64,000 nucleotides of DNA from Bacillota bacterium (GCA_023460575.1 JAEWPQ010000185.1:46271-110270); one strand, 5' to 3'; shown: positions 24,707-33,536, counted from the first letter of the stretch. Made by a program: numbers and translations. Notes: a model not told the origin generated them from the letters alone.

Positions 24707-26158
24707 TTAATATTTATCCAATGCTTTTGTTACCTTTAATTGTTTTCCATTTATCGTGGTATGGCTCATCGCTTCCAGCACCATAGGACCTTTTCCGTTT
24801 AATATTTCCACATAGGTAAGTGTATCCTGAATTGTTATGATTCCGATATCTTCTGCTGACATGCCTTCTAAATTAGACAGTACGCCCACAAAATTCGTTG
24901 CTCTGAGTTTCTTTTTCTTACCGCCGTTAAACCGCAGTTTCATGATGCCTTTGTTTAACTGATCGCTTTTTAACTGTTTAATCACAGGTGCAGCTTTTAT
25001 TTTTTCATCAAAGATAAGCCTTGCCTTTGATACCTCAGCTTTCTCATAGACTGCCCGCTCCTTAATCTCAAATCCAATGAATGCTTCAATCTGCCTGACG
25101 AACCGGTCCTGGGAGGGAGTTGCCAGTAAAAACGCCTTCCCTTTGTGCCCTGCCCGCCCGGTTCTTCCTGTCCGGTGTACATAAGTTTCCGCCTCAAGAG
25201 GAATATCATAGTTAATAACAAGGGATATATGATCCACATCAATGCCCCTTGCCGCCACATCCGTAGCAACCAGATACCGGTACTGCCCTCTTTTAAACCG
25301 TCTTATGGCTAAGATCCGGTCCGCCTGTTCCATACCGCCGTGCAGCTTTTCCGGGTGATAATTCATCTGCTTTAACCGCTCCCATACCAGATCCACACGG
25401 TCCTTTGTGCTGCAGAAGATGATACAGCTGTCCGGATTTTCCATAATTGTAATATCCGTAAGCAGTTGAAATTTATCTTCCTCTGACGTAATAAAAAGGG
25501 AATGATCAATATCCGGTGTCATATCGCTTTCCTCATGAATATCGATCTGAGCTGGGGTCCTGCGCTCATTCAATGATAAATCTTTTATTTCCTGAGGAAT
25601 TGTGGCAGAAAACAGCATGGTAACCCTGTCCTCAGGAAGTTCTTTAATGATTTCCTCTACCTGGTCAATGAATCCCATATCCAGCATCCGGTCAGCCTCA
25701 TCTATAACCAGACAGCTGATCATGCTTAAAGGCAGAGTCCCTTTTCTTATATGATCCATCACACGCCCCGGAGTTCCCACTGCCACATGCGTTTTTTGCT
25801 TTAACTCTGTCTTCTCAATGGCAAATGGATGACCGCCATAAATTGCCGCTGCCTTTATCCGCTTGAACCTTCCGATATTGGTGAAATCCTCCTTCACCTG
25901 AACCGCCAGTTCTCTTGTAGGAGTAAGAATCAGTGCCTGGGGTTTGTTTTCCAGCCAGTTGACCATCTCACAGATGGGAATTGCATAGGCAGCGGTTTTC
26001 CCGCTGCCTGTTTTTGCTTTCACAATAAGGTCTTTTTTTTCTAGTGCCAGTGGAATAACACGTTCCTGGACTTCCGTGGGTATTTTATAATCCAAAACAC
26101 GAAGTGCCTTTTGGATTTCGTCGCTCAAATAAAAACTGCCGAATTTTTTATGAATCAT
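24707..26158 (-). CDS. dbpA: DEAD-box RNA helicase, DbpA/YxiN type
   Basis: The start at 26158 (MIHKKFGSFYLSDEIQ) follows GAGAGGA; a longer frame to 26221 has no site. All DEAD-box motifs are seen: Q-motif, AKTGSGKTAAY, PTRELAVQ, DEADRMLD, SATIP and HRTGRTGRAG. Residues from about 410 to the end (KLRATNFVGVLSNLEGMSAE, then IGIITIQDTLTYVEILNGKG) match the DbpA C-terminal RNA-binding domain, which in E. coli and B. subtilis targets 23S rRNA hairpin 92. The role is therefore late 50S subunit assembly in the cytoplasm. 483 residues is usual. Confidence 0.93.
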   Translation of the reverse strand: MIHKKFGSFYLSDEIQKALRVLDYKIPTEVQERVIPLALEKKDLIVKAKTGSGKTAAYAIPICEMVNWLENKPQALILTPTRELAVQVKEDFTNIGRFKRIKAAAIYGGHPFAIEKTELKQKTHVAVGTPGRVMDHIRKGTLPLSMISCLVIDEADRMLDMGFIDQVEEIIKELPEDRVTMLFSATIPQEIKDLSLNERRTPAQIDIHEESDMTPDIDHSLFITSEEDKFQLLTDITIMENPDSCIIFCSTKDRVDLVWERLKQMNYHPEKLHGGMEQADRILAIRRFKRGQYRYLVATDVAARGIDVDHISLVINYDIPLEAETYVHRTGRTGRAGHKGKAFLLATPSQDRFVRQIEAFIGFEIKERAVYEKAEVSKARLIFDEKIKAAPVIKQLKSDQLNKGIMKLRFNGGKKKKLRATNFVGVLSNLEGMSAEDIGIITIQDTLTYVEILNGKGPMVLEAMSHTTINGKQLKVTKALDKY

Positions 26159-26287
26159 TTTTGTTCCTCTCATACCGTTAATACGGTACAGCCACATAAT
26201 TTCAAGACTGCATGTGAACATTTTATCATCTCATTGAGCATCTAACAACAGTAACTTGATTATAATGCCATTTTTCGTACTTTATGA

Positions 26288-26764
26288 TTATGAATTCGGC
26301 CTTTCCTTCAGTTTCCTCAGAGCTTCTTCCATATTTCTATTATCTGTTTTCTCTTTCAGATACGTTATTGCTGTTCCTGATAAAAATAAAATTCCAAATC
26401 CAGCTAAAAATAGCATCCAGGGCTGCCACATATTCACTGGAAACCACCCAAAACTGTAAATAAATACTGCAATTACCGCAATAATTGTAAGCAGCATCAA
26501 AGCCGTGCGGGCAGCAATAGAAGCCCTTTTTACAATCGCATCATTAAAATATATAAATCTCGCTCCGGTTATCAGTAATGATACAATAAGAAACTGTAAC
26601 ATGGTTTCTACTGAAAGCCCTTCACCCCCCAATGAAAACATACTGGAAACTTCTTTTGCACTGTCGCCGATTATTACACATATCACGTTTAAAATTACCA
26701 ACGAAACTCCAAACAGGCAAAACCCCTGCGCCAAAAAATCAAAAATGGTTTTTTTATTTTGCAT
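26288..26764 (-). CDS. DUF3021 membrane protein, partner of LytTR regulator
   Basis: The 158-residue protein has four membrane segments (GFCLFGVSLVILNVICVII, MLQFLIVSLLITGARFIYF, AARTALMLLTIIAVIAVFIY and MLFLAGFGILFLSGTAITYL) and a short charged tail. This matches DUF3021, which is commonly paired with a stand-alone LytTR regulator. Its start directly abuts the regulator stop, indicating coupling. In such pairs the membrane protein can hold the regulator inactive, an inference from known LytTR regulatory systems of streptococci. Confidence 0.85.
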   Translation of the reverse strand: MQNKKTIFDFLAQGFCLFGVSLVILNVICVIIGDSAKEVSSMFSLGGEGLSVETMLQFLIVSLLITGARFIYFNDAIVKRASIAARTALMLLTIIAVIAVFIYSFGWFPVNMWQPWMLFLAGFGILFLSGTAITYLKEKTDNRNMEEALRKLKERPNS

Positions 26765-27205
26765 TTATTTAACCCCCAGTCTCTTTTTAAATTCATCCGC
26801 ATACTGTCTGGATACAATTAACTGCTCTCCATTCTCCATCGTAGCTTTTATTCTTCTGTCAAACTCTGCTTTTAGCGACTTAATGTGTTTCAGATTCACA
26901 ATACATGACTTTCCTGCCCTGAAAAATCCAAATTGTTCAAATTGTTCTTCCAACTCGTAAAGTTTCATCTCCGTTTCATATACATTATCTGCCGTGTATA
27001 CAAACGTTTTTTTATCAACTGTCTCAATATAAAGCAGCTCTAAAATATCAAGTAGGAATGTTTCATTTCCTTTTACCGCTACCAGCTGTTTTTCTAATAC
27101 CTTTAATTTTGAGATAATCTTCTCGATCTCAGGAGTGATTGTACTGCACACAATCGTAATTTCCGTATCCTTAACCATCTCATTTGTCTGGATTATAATT
27201 TTCAA
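26765..27205 (-). CDS. Stand-alone LytTR DNA-binding regulator
   Basis: The 146-residue protein starts with TTG at 27205, five bases after GGGGGAG; the next in-frame ATG is at 27178 without a site. Residues 45-145 form a LytTR domain: FLLDILELLYIETVDKKTFV, then KLYELEEQFEQFGFFRAGKS, CIVNLKHIKSLKAEF and the end GEQLIVSRQYADEFKKRLGV. No receiver domain is present. It is co-transcribed with the DUF3021 gene and likely controls that pair. Confidence 0.9.
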   Translation of the reverse strand: MKIIIQTNEMVKDTEITIVCSTITPEIEKIISKLKVLEKQLVAVKGNETFLLDILELLYIETVDKKTFVYTADNVYETEMKLYELEEQFEQFGFFRAGKSCIVNLKHIKSLKAEFDRRIKATMENGEQLIVSRQYADEFKKRLGVK

Positions 27206-27301
27206 GGCTGCTCCCCCTTTTCAAATTCAATATATCAGATTTAAATGTGAGGTACAATATGGCAGGAAGCAAGCTGCCGGTTTTTAGAACCATCACGCCA
27301 G

Positions 27302-27339
27302 ATAAAGCACCCTGTCCAATATCTTACAGGATGCTTTAT
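27302..27339 (-). terminator. Terminator of the glycoside hydrolase gene
   Basis: ATAAAGCACCCTGT pairs with ACAGGATGCTTTAT, with one mismatch and a 10-base loop, 14 bases after the stop at 27354. The T run on the minus strand is short. Confidence 0.6.
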
Positions 27340-27353
27340 TTATACTGTTCCTA

Positions 27354-29090
27354 TTATGGTGCAATAATCTGCCACTGCTGATTATACCCGTTGTTGCTGC
27401 TCCACTGAATTACATTTCCGCCATCAGCCGCAGAGCCCTTTTCTACATCAAGAAGCTTTCCGCTGTTTACATTTACAAGATTGTAATAGCCATTCCCCAG
27501 ATCAATTAAGTTCCATCTCTGGTTATTCTGTCCGTTGTCTGTCCACTGGATTACGTCCGCTCCGTCTGCTGTGGAACTCTTATAAACATCAAGAACCTTA
27601 CCGCTCTTTGTATTGCTCAGTTTATACCCGTTACCTGTATCTGTCAGAATCCATTTCTGATTATTCTGACCGCTATAGCCCCACTGAATCACATCAGCGC
27701 CGTCTGCGGTAGATCCGTTGGTAACATCCAGAGCTTTGCCGCTGCTCCTGTTGATCAGTTTATAAGTTTCTCCGGAAACAATCCCCGTATTCGTTCCTGT
27801 GCCGGGAGTAATATAAATGCGGTAACCGGAACTGTTATTGCATCCGGATAAATTCACTGAAATCTGCCCATTTATAACAGGATAATTGGAAGAGGACAGA
27901 ACAACCGGCCCTCTGGATACGGTATCTTTGCTCACCCAGTCTATCTTTTCCACTTTTACAGATGCCGTGGAACCGATAAAGGAAGGGATATTTTTGAAGG
28001 TTGTACTGACAGTTCCGTCATTTGGTCCTCCAAAAATAAAACTTACGTATTTTGCACTGGAATCAACGCAGGCTGCGCCATCCACCAGATCGCTGTCATC
28101 ATTAGGCGGAGTAACAAATACCATGTTTCCGGTCATATCTCCATACCATTTATAAAAATACCAGCCTGCACCTTTTTCTGTATTAGTTGCAAGAAGACTG
28201 CCAAGCCTTCCGGGAGTTGGTACAAACCACCAGGTGATACAGGCACTTTCCACCTTATGACGCTCGAATTTTGCGATAAAACGTGCGGAAGAGCCTGGCT
28301 GGCCTTCCAGACTATGATCCGGGTCACAGTATTCATTAATACTGATCGGCAGAGGAGCGATACCAAGGGAAGACTCTAGTGCCCGGTACGTTCTAAGATT
28401 GGGTGCGATTGTCTTCGGTCCCCCAGACAACTCATGCCAGCTCATGATATCGGGCATGCAGTGATTGGCTTTACAAAAAGTCAGAAAATCCTTCATGCGG
28501 GAATTATTATAATAGCTTTCACATGGTCCTATGATCTTAGCACCGGGATCATTGGCACGGATCACATCATAGGTCTGTTTCCACATGTCATTAAAACTGC
28601 CGTTGGACGAATTCCATGTTCCCCCTGGCTCATTCCAGATCTCATAACCATAATAATTATTACGGCCTGATGCTTTCTTATCATTAATAAAAGATTTTAC
28701 CTGATTCAGCCAGCTGTTCATTCCCGGCCAGCGGTAAGGCCATCCCGGCAGCATATCTGCCAGATCAATGGATACCCTTGCACTGGGAACAGATGTCAGC
28801 TTCTGGGAAACCAGAATAGCCGCACCGTACGGATGCTGGTTTCCGTTTTGGCCTCTGGCCGGATTCCTCATGACATAGGGTTTTAAGGGTGCTACAAGTC
28901 CATTTACATCTGCCGGGATACTCTCTGTCATTCCATACAGGGAGCCACTGGCACAATGGGTCACTTCTCTGACTACATTGGCACAATCCACTGTCATCGT
29001 ATTTGCTGCCAGTGCCGGAATCTCCGGAATCATGGAAAGAATCAACATAATACTGAGCAGAAATGCCAACACTCTTTTCACTTTTAACAT
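27354..29090 (-). CDS. Secreted clan-A glycoside hydrolase with ricin-type lectin domain
   Basis: The start at 29090 (MLKVKRVLAFLLSIML) is seven bases after AGGAGG. A signal peptide ends near PALAA. The catalytic domain (about 30-320) has a likely acid/base Glu in YGYEIWNEPGG and nucleophile Glu in ISINEYCDPD, the pattern of GH39-like enzymes, although the family is not certain. A linker leads to a C-terminal beta-trefoil lectin (about 445-578) with three QxW repeats: NQKWIL, NQRWNL and NQQWQI, each preceded by KxLDV. The enzyme would bind and cut plant polysaccharide outside the cell. The gene stands alone. Confidence 0.87.
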   Translation of the reverse strand: MLKVKRVLAFLLSIMLILSMIPEIPALAANTMTVDCANVVREVTHCASGSLYGMTESIPADVNGLVAPLKPYVMRNPARGQNGNQHPYGAAILVSQKLTSVPSARVSIDLADMLPGWPYRWPGMNSWLNQVKSFINDKKASGRNNYYGYEIWNEPGGTWNSSNGSFNDMWKQTYDVIRANDPGAKIIGPCESYYNNSRMKDFLTFCKANHCMPDIMSWHELSGGPKTIAPNLRTYRALESSLGIAPLPISINEYCDPDHSLEGQPGSSARFIAKFERHKVESACITWWFVPTPGRLGSLLATNTEKGAGWYFYKWYGDMTGNMVFVTPPNDDSDLVDGAACVDSSAKYVSFIFGGPNDGTVSTTFKNIPSFIGSTASVKVEKIDWVSKDTVSRGPVVLSSSNYPVINGQISVNLSGCNNSSGYRIYITPGTGTNTGIVSGETYKLINRSSGKALDVTNGSTADGADVIQWGYSGQNNQKWILTDTGNGYKLSNTKSGKVLDVYKSSTADGADVIQWTDNGQNNQRWNLIDLGNGYYNLVNVNSGKLLDVEKGSAADGGNVIQWSSNNGYNQQWQIIAP

Positions 29091-29174
29091 ACATATTCCT
29101 CCTATTATTTTTTTGAATGCATTCATTTAATAAAAAGTAACAGGACCTGAATATGTAAACAGATACCGGATAAT

Positions 29175-29576
29175 TTATTTTATCTCACTGCAATATTTTT
29201 CTAAAGCCAAAACAGCCTCGTCACTGATAAAATGCTCTATTTTACAGGCATCTTTACTGGCTGTCTCCTCATTAACCTTACAGCATGAAACCAAAAATTG
29301 TTTCAGCAGCTGATACTTGGCTGTAATCCTTTTACCCTGTGTACGCCCTTCATCAGTGAGACAGATTTCACCGCCTAATGGTTTCACTGCCAGTCCTTTC
29401 TCCTGCAATATTGTTATGGCATTATTTACACTTGGCTTGGAAACTCCTAAATAAACAGCAAGATCAATGGAACGTACTGCCTCCTCCTTTTCTGATAACA
29501 GGAAAATAGCCTTTAAATATTCCTCCTTTGATGGGCTGAGTTTTTTCTCTGAACTATAATGCATATTTTGATACAT
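29175..29576 (-). CDS. DtxR/MntR-like metal-dependent regulator
   Basis: The 133-residue protein starts at an ATG seven bases after AAGGAGG. Residues 12-75 are the winged helix of the family: SPSKEEYLKAIFLLSEKEEA, IDLAVYLGVSKPSVNNAITI, then GLAVKPLGGEICLTDEGRTQ. The dimerisation and metal-binding part (KDACKIEHFISDEAVLALEK) keeps a His in the place of the expected EH motif, but the protein ends early and lacks the SH3-like domain. Metal specificity cannot be read. A perfect palindrome matching the MarR operators lies 28 bases upstream. Confidence 0.88.
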   Translation of the reverse strand: MYQNMHYSSEKKLSPSKEEYLKAIFLLSEKEEAVRSIDLAVYLGVSKPSVNNAITILQEKGLAVKPLGGEICLTDEGRTQGKRITAKYQLLKQFLVSCCKVNEETASKDACKIEHFISDEAVLALEKYCSEIK

Positions 29577-29603
29577 TACAAATCCTCCTTAGTGCAAAAA
29601 TGT

Positions 29604-29618
29604 GTATGGTTACCATAC
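29604..29618 (-). promoter_or_regulatory. MarR-type operator upstream of the DtxR-like gene
   Basis: GTATGGTTACCATAC is a perfect palindrome with seven-base arms and matches the other two operators at 29910-29930 and 30421-30440. Confidence 0.7.
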
Positions 29619-29632
29619 TCTTTCATATAAAT

Positions 29633-29878
29633 TTACTTATTACGTTTTTTTGATGTTTTATTAGTTTTTCCAGGTCCCCATTTAATATCAAATAAATTCA
29701 TTGGAGGAAAAAAAGGGAATTCATATGGATTAAAGCCAAAAGTTCCATATGAAGTAAATGCCTGATAAATAGTTCGCAAAGCTCTTTCTTCTGCTGCTGA
29801 TTTTTGTTTATACCCCCGCTCATCAGCTTCACTGGAGCCAGGTATGTTATATGGTTTTGATATTTTTTTCTTTTTAAT
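29633..29878 (-). CDS. Unrecognised 81-residue basic protein with an ATT start codon
   Basis: An open frame of 81 codons plus stop follows TTAGGAGG at seven bases, but the codon in start position is ATT; no ATG, GTG or TTG lies between the upstream TAG and the body of the frame. The predicted product is Lys-rich at both ends (start KKKKISKPYNIPGSSEAD; end KTNKTSKKRNK) with an aromatic, Pro-rich middle (TSYGTFGFNPYEFPFFPPM). No membrane segment or known domain is seen. A palindrome shared with the marR and dtxR-like genes lies 32 bases upstream. Either a real gene using a rare start codon or one with a damaged start. Function unknown. Confidence 0.5.
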   Translation of the reverse strand: MKKKKISKPYNIPGSSEADERGYKQKSAAEERALRTIYQAFTSYGTFGFNPYEFPFFPPMNLFDIKWGPGKTNKTSKKRNK

Positions 29879-29909
29879 GTTAGTACCTCCTAACCGAATC
29901 GCGCAAAAT

Positions 29910-29930
29910 GTGTATGGTTGCCATACACAT
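29910..29930 (-). promoter_or_regulatory. MarR-type operator upstream of the ATT-start ORF
   Basis: TGTGTATGG-TTG-CCATACACA is a perfect 9-3-9 inverted repeat located between the marR stop and the small ORF. Confidence 0.75.
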
Positions 29931-29940
29931 TGCTAAAATT

Positions 29941-30414
29941 TTATTCCCCAAAATTATCATTAAGACTTTTTACTTTACTGATCATAGATGATAAAAAGTC
30001 TGATAAAAATTTTAAATCATGCTCTGAAGCATCATCCAACTGTTCTTCAACCATACTGTTTATGATTGTATGGTAATGCATATGATTGCTGTGAGCCATT
30101 TTGCCCTTTTCAGTCAGATACAATGAATACCTGGACAAGTTAAGATCATCGATTTCCTTTATAACCAGAGCCTTTCTCTCCAGCTTTTTGAGAATTTCAG
30201 AAACAGCTCCTTTAGTCACTCCCAGGATATCGGCTAATCCACCTACGTGGACACCCGGATGCTCGGCAATAGCCATTATTACATGTATCTCTGAATGAAA
30301 AATCGGCACATCTGTTCCGTAGTAACGAGTCATCTTATCCAGTTCAATCAAAGCAGAAGCAAAATGAAGCGAATCGTATGCAATCTGATGTTTATTTGTT
30401 ATGATTTTATCCAT
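29941..30414 (-). CDS. MarR-family transcriptional regulator, apparently leaderless
   Basis: The 157-residue protein has the MarR winged helix: IFHSEIHVIMAIAEHPGVHV, GGLADILGVTKGAVSEILKK and the wing LVIKEIDDLNLSRYSLYLTE, flanked by dimerisation helices. No RBS precedes the ATG. Instead the -10 box TATACT ends six bases before it, so transcription should begin at the start codon itself. The operator palindrome fills the promoter spacer, which points to autorepression. Two more copies of the operator precede the two genes downstream, making a three-gene regulon likely. Ligand unknown. Confidence 0.9.
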   Translation of the reverse strand: MDKIITNKHQIAYDSLHFASALIELDKMTRYYGTDVPIFHSEIHVIMAIAEHPGVHVGGLADILGVTKGAVSEILKKLERKALVIKEIDDLNLSRYSLYLTEKGKMAHSNHMHYHTIINSMVEEQLDDASEHDLKFLSDFLSSMISKVKSLNDNFGE

Positions 30415-30449
30415 AACACAAGTATATGGTTGCTATACACTTTTGTCAA
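30415..30449 (-). promoter_or_regulatory. marR promoter with embedded operator
   Basis: On the minus strand TTGACA (30449-30444) and TATACT (30426-30421) are separated by exactly 17 bases. The operator half-sites GTGTATAG and CATATAC, spaced around CAAC, occupy the spacer and -10 box. Six bases then separate the -10 box from the ATG. Confidence 0.75.
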
Positions 30450-30486
30450 GTCATAATCTGTTTACCTTTCCTGTTTTATATACCCT

Positions 30487-31749
30487 TCATACTCCATACA
30501 GTTCCAAAACAACTTGGTCCAGAAAAGCAGATATGTTATTCCGATCAGCCTCTGACCCAAAAAAATTTACACTCAGTACAGGTTTATCATCAAAAGTAGA
30601 AACCGCAAGTTGAAAATAAGGGCTGTATTTCACGGAACCGGTCATGTATGCATTTTTTATTTTGAGCTCATCAAAATAAAAACGTTTTTTTTCAATTATA
30701 CCAATATTGGTAAAAGCAATTGGTGCATTATTAAAACTCTTTTTCACAATACTTTCTGCCAGTTTATAAGGCAATACATCAAATACTTTTTCTAGCATAG
30801 ATATACTTTTCAAACAGGCTATACTGGATTTTTCTTTATTCATGCAATCCCTGACCTTTAGAAGGGTTTCTTCAAACGATATTCCGATGTCTGATCCGAT
30901 GTCGCAGGTAAGATTGGTGCACAAATTACAGATACCCTCTGCTTTATGACCGGGTAAATACTTTCTTAAATCAACCGTACTGGGAATTGCAAAAGCATAA
31001 CCAAAAGTTTTATAAAGAGTACGGATATATGCGGTAAGTATCATATCGTTTACCGTAGCATTATGTCGCTTTGCATATTTTTTCAGTCTCAAGAAAACAT
31101 CCTCCGGGATGCTTCTGATCTCTATAAATGGATTATTTAAATCTCCTTCCAGCTGAAACCTGGCCGGATCATGGGTAGACATGCCATTCTTACTAAACAG
31201 AATTTTCATTCTGTCATTTAAGGAAAACTTCCGATTGATCTGAGATAATCTCCGGCTCCCTGAGACCGGAGGATGGAAATTGGCATTTTCCCCTATATTG
31301 TTGTAGATGCTGCTAAGAAGATACAGATAATCTTTAAACCCGGCAGCATCACACAGCATGTGATTCATTAATATTACAAGAGTATCTGCCTGTGTATTCC
31401 GGATCACACCCAGTTTTATCTGAGGTCCCGTTAACGCATCTATCTCTGAAACAAGGAATTTTTTTACAGCATTATCAACATCTGCCGTCTCAATCAAAGT
31501 CAGCATTTCATCCACAGTATGGCTGCAGTTCTCCCAGTATGGCCGTCTTCCGTCTTCGTTAAAGCGGCATTTGAGCAAAGGAAAAGCCTCAGCCGACACG
31601 GCAAGAGATTTCTGCAGACGGCTGTCATCTAACTTACTTTCAAACGATACGAGAAAATGTAATGTATGATCATTTATCTTTTTCACTTTAAATAAATGCT
31701 GTAAGCTGTCCCATGCTTCAACTTTATACAAGATATGCGAATTCCTCAT
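30487..31749 (-). CDS. Condensation/alcohol-acetyltransferase-like protein
   Basis: The start at 31749 (MRNSHILYKVEAWDSLQ) follows GGAAGGG; a longer frame to 31776 has no site. The 420-residue protein has the acyltransferase motif as LVILMNHMLCDAAGFKDYLY (HxxxD form) and the second conserved block FAIPSTVDLRKYLPGHKAEG, followed by NLTCDI. This is the fold of NRPS condensation domains and fungal-type alcohol acetyltransferases, here as a single free-standing domain. Substrates cannot be inferred; no NRPS genes are near. It follows argS by about 90 bases and precedes marR. Confidence 0.8.
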   Translation of the reverse strand: MRNSHILYKVEAWDSLQHLFKVKKINDHTLHFLVSFESKLDDSRLQKSLAVSAEAFPLLKCRFNEDGRRPYWENCSHTVDEMLTLIETADVDNAVKKFLVSEIDALTGPQIKLGVIRNTQADTLVILMNHMLCDAAGFKDYLYLLSSIYNNIGENANFHPPVSGSRRLSQINRKFSLNDRMKILFSKNGMSTHDPARFQLEGDLNNPFIEIRSIPEDVFLRLKKYAKRHNATVNDMILTAYIRTLYKTFGYAFAIPSTVDLRKYLPGHKAEGICNLCTNLTCDIGSDIGISFEETLLKVRDCMNKEKSSIACLKSISMLEKVFDVLPYKLAESIVKKSFNNAPIAFTNIGIIEKKRFYFDELKIKNAYMTGSVKYSPYFQLAVSTFDDKPVLSVNFFGSEADRNNISAFLDQVVLELYGV

Positions 31750-31838
31750 TGACGTCACCCTTCCAGAAAACTTCATGTATTTCTATAAACCCATTTCCCT
31801 GATTATACCACTTTATATGAGATCTGTGATCTTTACTC

Positions 31839-33536
31839 CTACATTTCTTCCGGGCAGGACATACCAAGCAGGCCGCAGGCATCCAAAATTACGCTCTGAG
31901 CCAGATCAATAAGAAGAATTCTGGCCCGCTTTATGTTCTCTTCAGCCTGTAAAATAGGACATTCGTGGTAAAATTTATTAAAAGCAGCGGCGACTGTCAC
32001 TAAATATCTTGCGATAACAGAAGGTTCATAACGCTCTGCCGCTTTTTCTAACGCTTCCTCATAAGCGGATAGCGCCTTGATCAGTGCATATCCCATATCC
32101 TCAGTCAGTGCGTGAAAATCTATATTTTCGTAATCGGTATTCCTATTATTTTTCCTTATTATGCTTTTGGCTCGTGCATAGGTATATTGGACGTAAGGAC
32201 CGGTGGTTCCATCAAAGCTTAATACAGCGTCCCAAGAAAAATCCACATTTTTTATCCGTTGATTAAACAAATCATGAAAAACAACCGCACCAACTCCTAC
32301 TTTTTTCGCAATTTCTTCCTTATCCCTTAAATCTGGATTTTTTTCCTGAATTGCATGTAATGCACGTTCAATGGCTTCATTTAAAATATCCTCAGCATAG
32401 ACGATATTGCCATTGCGGGTAGATAACTTTTCTCCTTTCAGACTTACTAATCCGTAAGGAACATGAATTAAAGTATCCGCCCAATGATATCCCATTACTT
32501 CTATTGCCTTAAATAACTGCTTAAAATGCAAGCTTTGCTCAAGTCCGGTCACGTACACACATCGGTCAAAGTCATAGGTACCTTTCCGGTATAGAGCGGC
32601 GGCAATATCCCTGGAATGATAGATTGAGCTGCCGTCACTTTTTGTTATAAGACATGGCGGCATACCATATTCTGACAAATCGATGATATCTGCTCCCTGA
32701 CTCTTCTTTAACAGTCCTTTGCTTTTCAATTCTTCTACTAAATCCGGTACTTTATCCCGGTAAAAGCTCTCTCCGGCATAAGAATCAAATGTTATTCCCA
32801 GCAGATTATACACACGGGAATATTCCTGTAGACTGATCTCTTTGAACCAATTCCATATCCCCATTGCCTCTTCATCATTCTGCTCCATCTTTACAAACCA
32901 GCTCCTGGCTTCTGTCATCAATTCAGGATATTTTTCTGCCTCTGTATTAAATTTCACATAGATTCGTTGCAATTCTTCAATCCCCTTTTCTTTGACTGTT
33001 TCTTCATCGCTCCATTTTTTATAAGCAACAATCAGCTTACCAAACTGAGTTCCCCAATCCCCCAAATGATTGATACGGACAACATGAAATCCCATTTTTT
33101 CGTAAATACGATACAGAGAATTACCAATGACTGTGGTACGCAAATGCCCCACATGAAAATATTTTGCTATATTGGGAGAGGAATAATCCATGCATATCGT
33201 TTTACCTGCCCCCGTCTTTTCCAGTCCAAAATCAGGTTTCCTCATTTTATTAATCCAGTACTCCACGTATTTTTGCCGATTCATAAATATATTTAAATAC
33301 CCGTTTACTGCCTCTGATTTTTCAATACCCAGGTCTTCCTGCATTTCTATCATTTCAGCATTCAGTTCTTCTGCTATTTTTGCTGGGTTCTTATGCAATA
33401 CTTTCGCGAAAGAAAAGCATGGAAGTGCGAAATCTCCCATTTTCTCCTCTGGAGGTACTTCCATAAACTTTGTCACCTCCTGTTCACTTATAATTACCAG
33501 ATTTTTTGCAATCCATTTGCAGATTTCTTCCTTCAT
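31839..33536 (-). CDS. argS: Arginyl-tRNA synthetase
   Basis: The start at 33536 (MKEEICKWIAKNLVII) follows GGAGG by seven bases. The 565-residue enzyme charges tRNA-Arg in the cytoplasm. It shows the N-terminal additional domain (MGDFALPCFSFAKVLHKNPA), the HIGH-type signature SPNIAKYFHVGHLRT, the lysine-containing loop GEKLSTRNGNIV in place of KMSKS, and the C-terminal anticodon-binding domain of mostly helices. A 245-base leader contains an arginine-rich peptide and a terminator, so expression is probably controlled by arginine supply. Confidence 0.96.
   Translation of the reverse strand: MKEEICKWIAKNLVIISEQEVTKFMEVPPEEKMGDFALPCFSFAKVLHKNPAKIAEELNAEMIEMQEDLGIEKSEAVNGYLNIFMNRQKYVEYWINKMRKPDFGLEKTGAGKTICMDYSSPNIAKYFHVGHLRTTVIGNSLYRIYEKMGFHVVRINHLGDWGTQFGKLIVAYKKWSDEETVKEKGIEELQRIYVKFNTEAEKYPELMTEARSWFVKMEQNDEEAMGIWNWFKEISLQEYSRVYNLLGITFDSYAGESFYRDKVPDLVEELKSKGLLKKSQGADIIDLSEYGMPPCLITKSDGSSIYHSRDIAAALYRKGTYDFDRCVYVTGLEQSLHFKQLFKAIEVMGYHWADTLIHVPYGLVSLKGEKLSTRNGNIVYAEDILNEAIERALHAIQEKNPDLRDKEEIAKKVGVGAVVFHDLFNQRIKNVDFSWDAVLSFDGTTGPYVQYTYARAKSIIRKNNRNTDYENIDFHALTEDMGYALIKALSAYEEALEKAAERYEPSVIARYLVTVAAAFNKFYHECPILQAEENIKRARILLIDLAQSVILDACGLLGMSCPEEM

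Noticed and set aside
26505..26960. Plus-strand frame of 151 codons opposite DUF3021 and LytTR
   Set aside because: Both opposite-strand genes have family motifs and are coupled; the plus frame has none.
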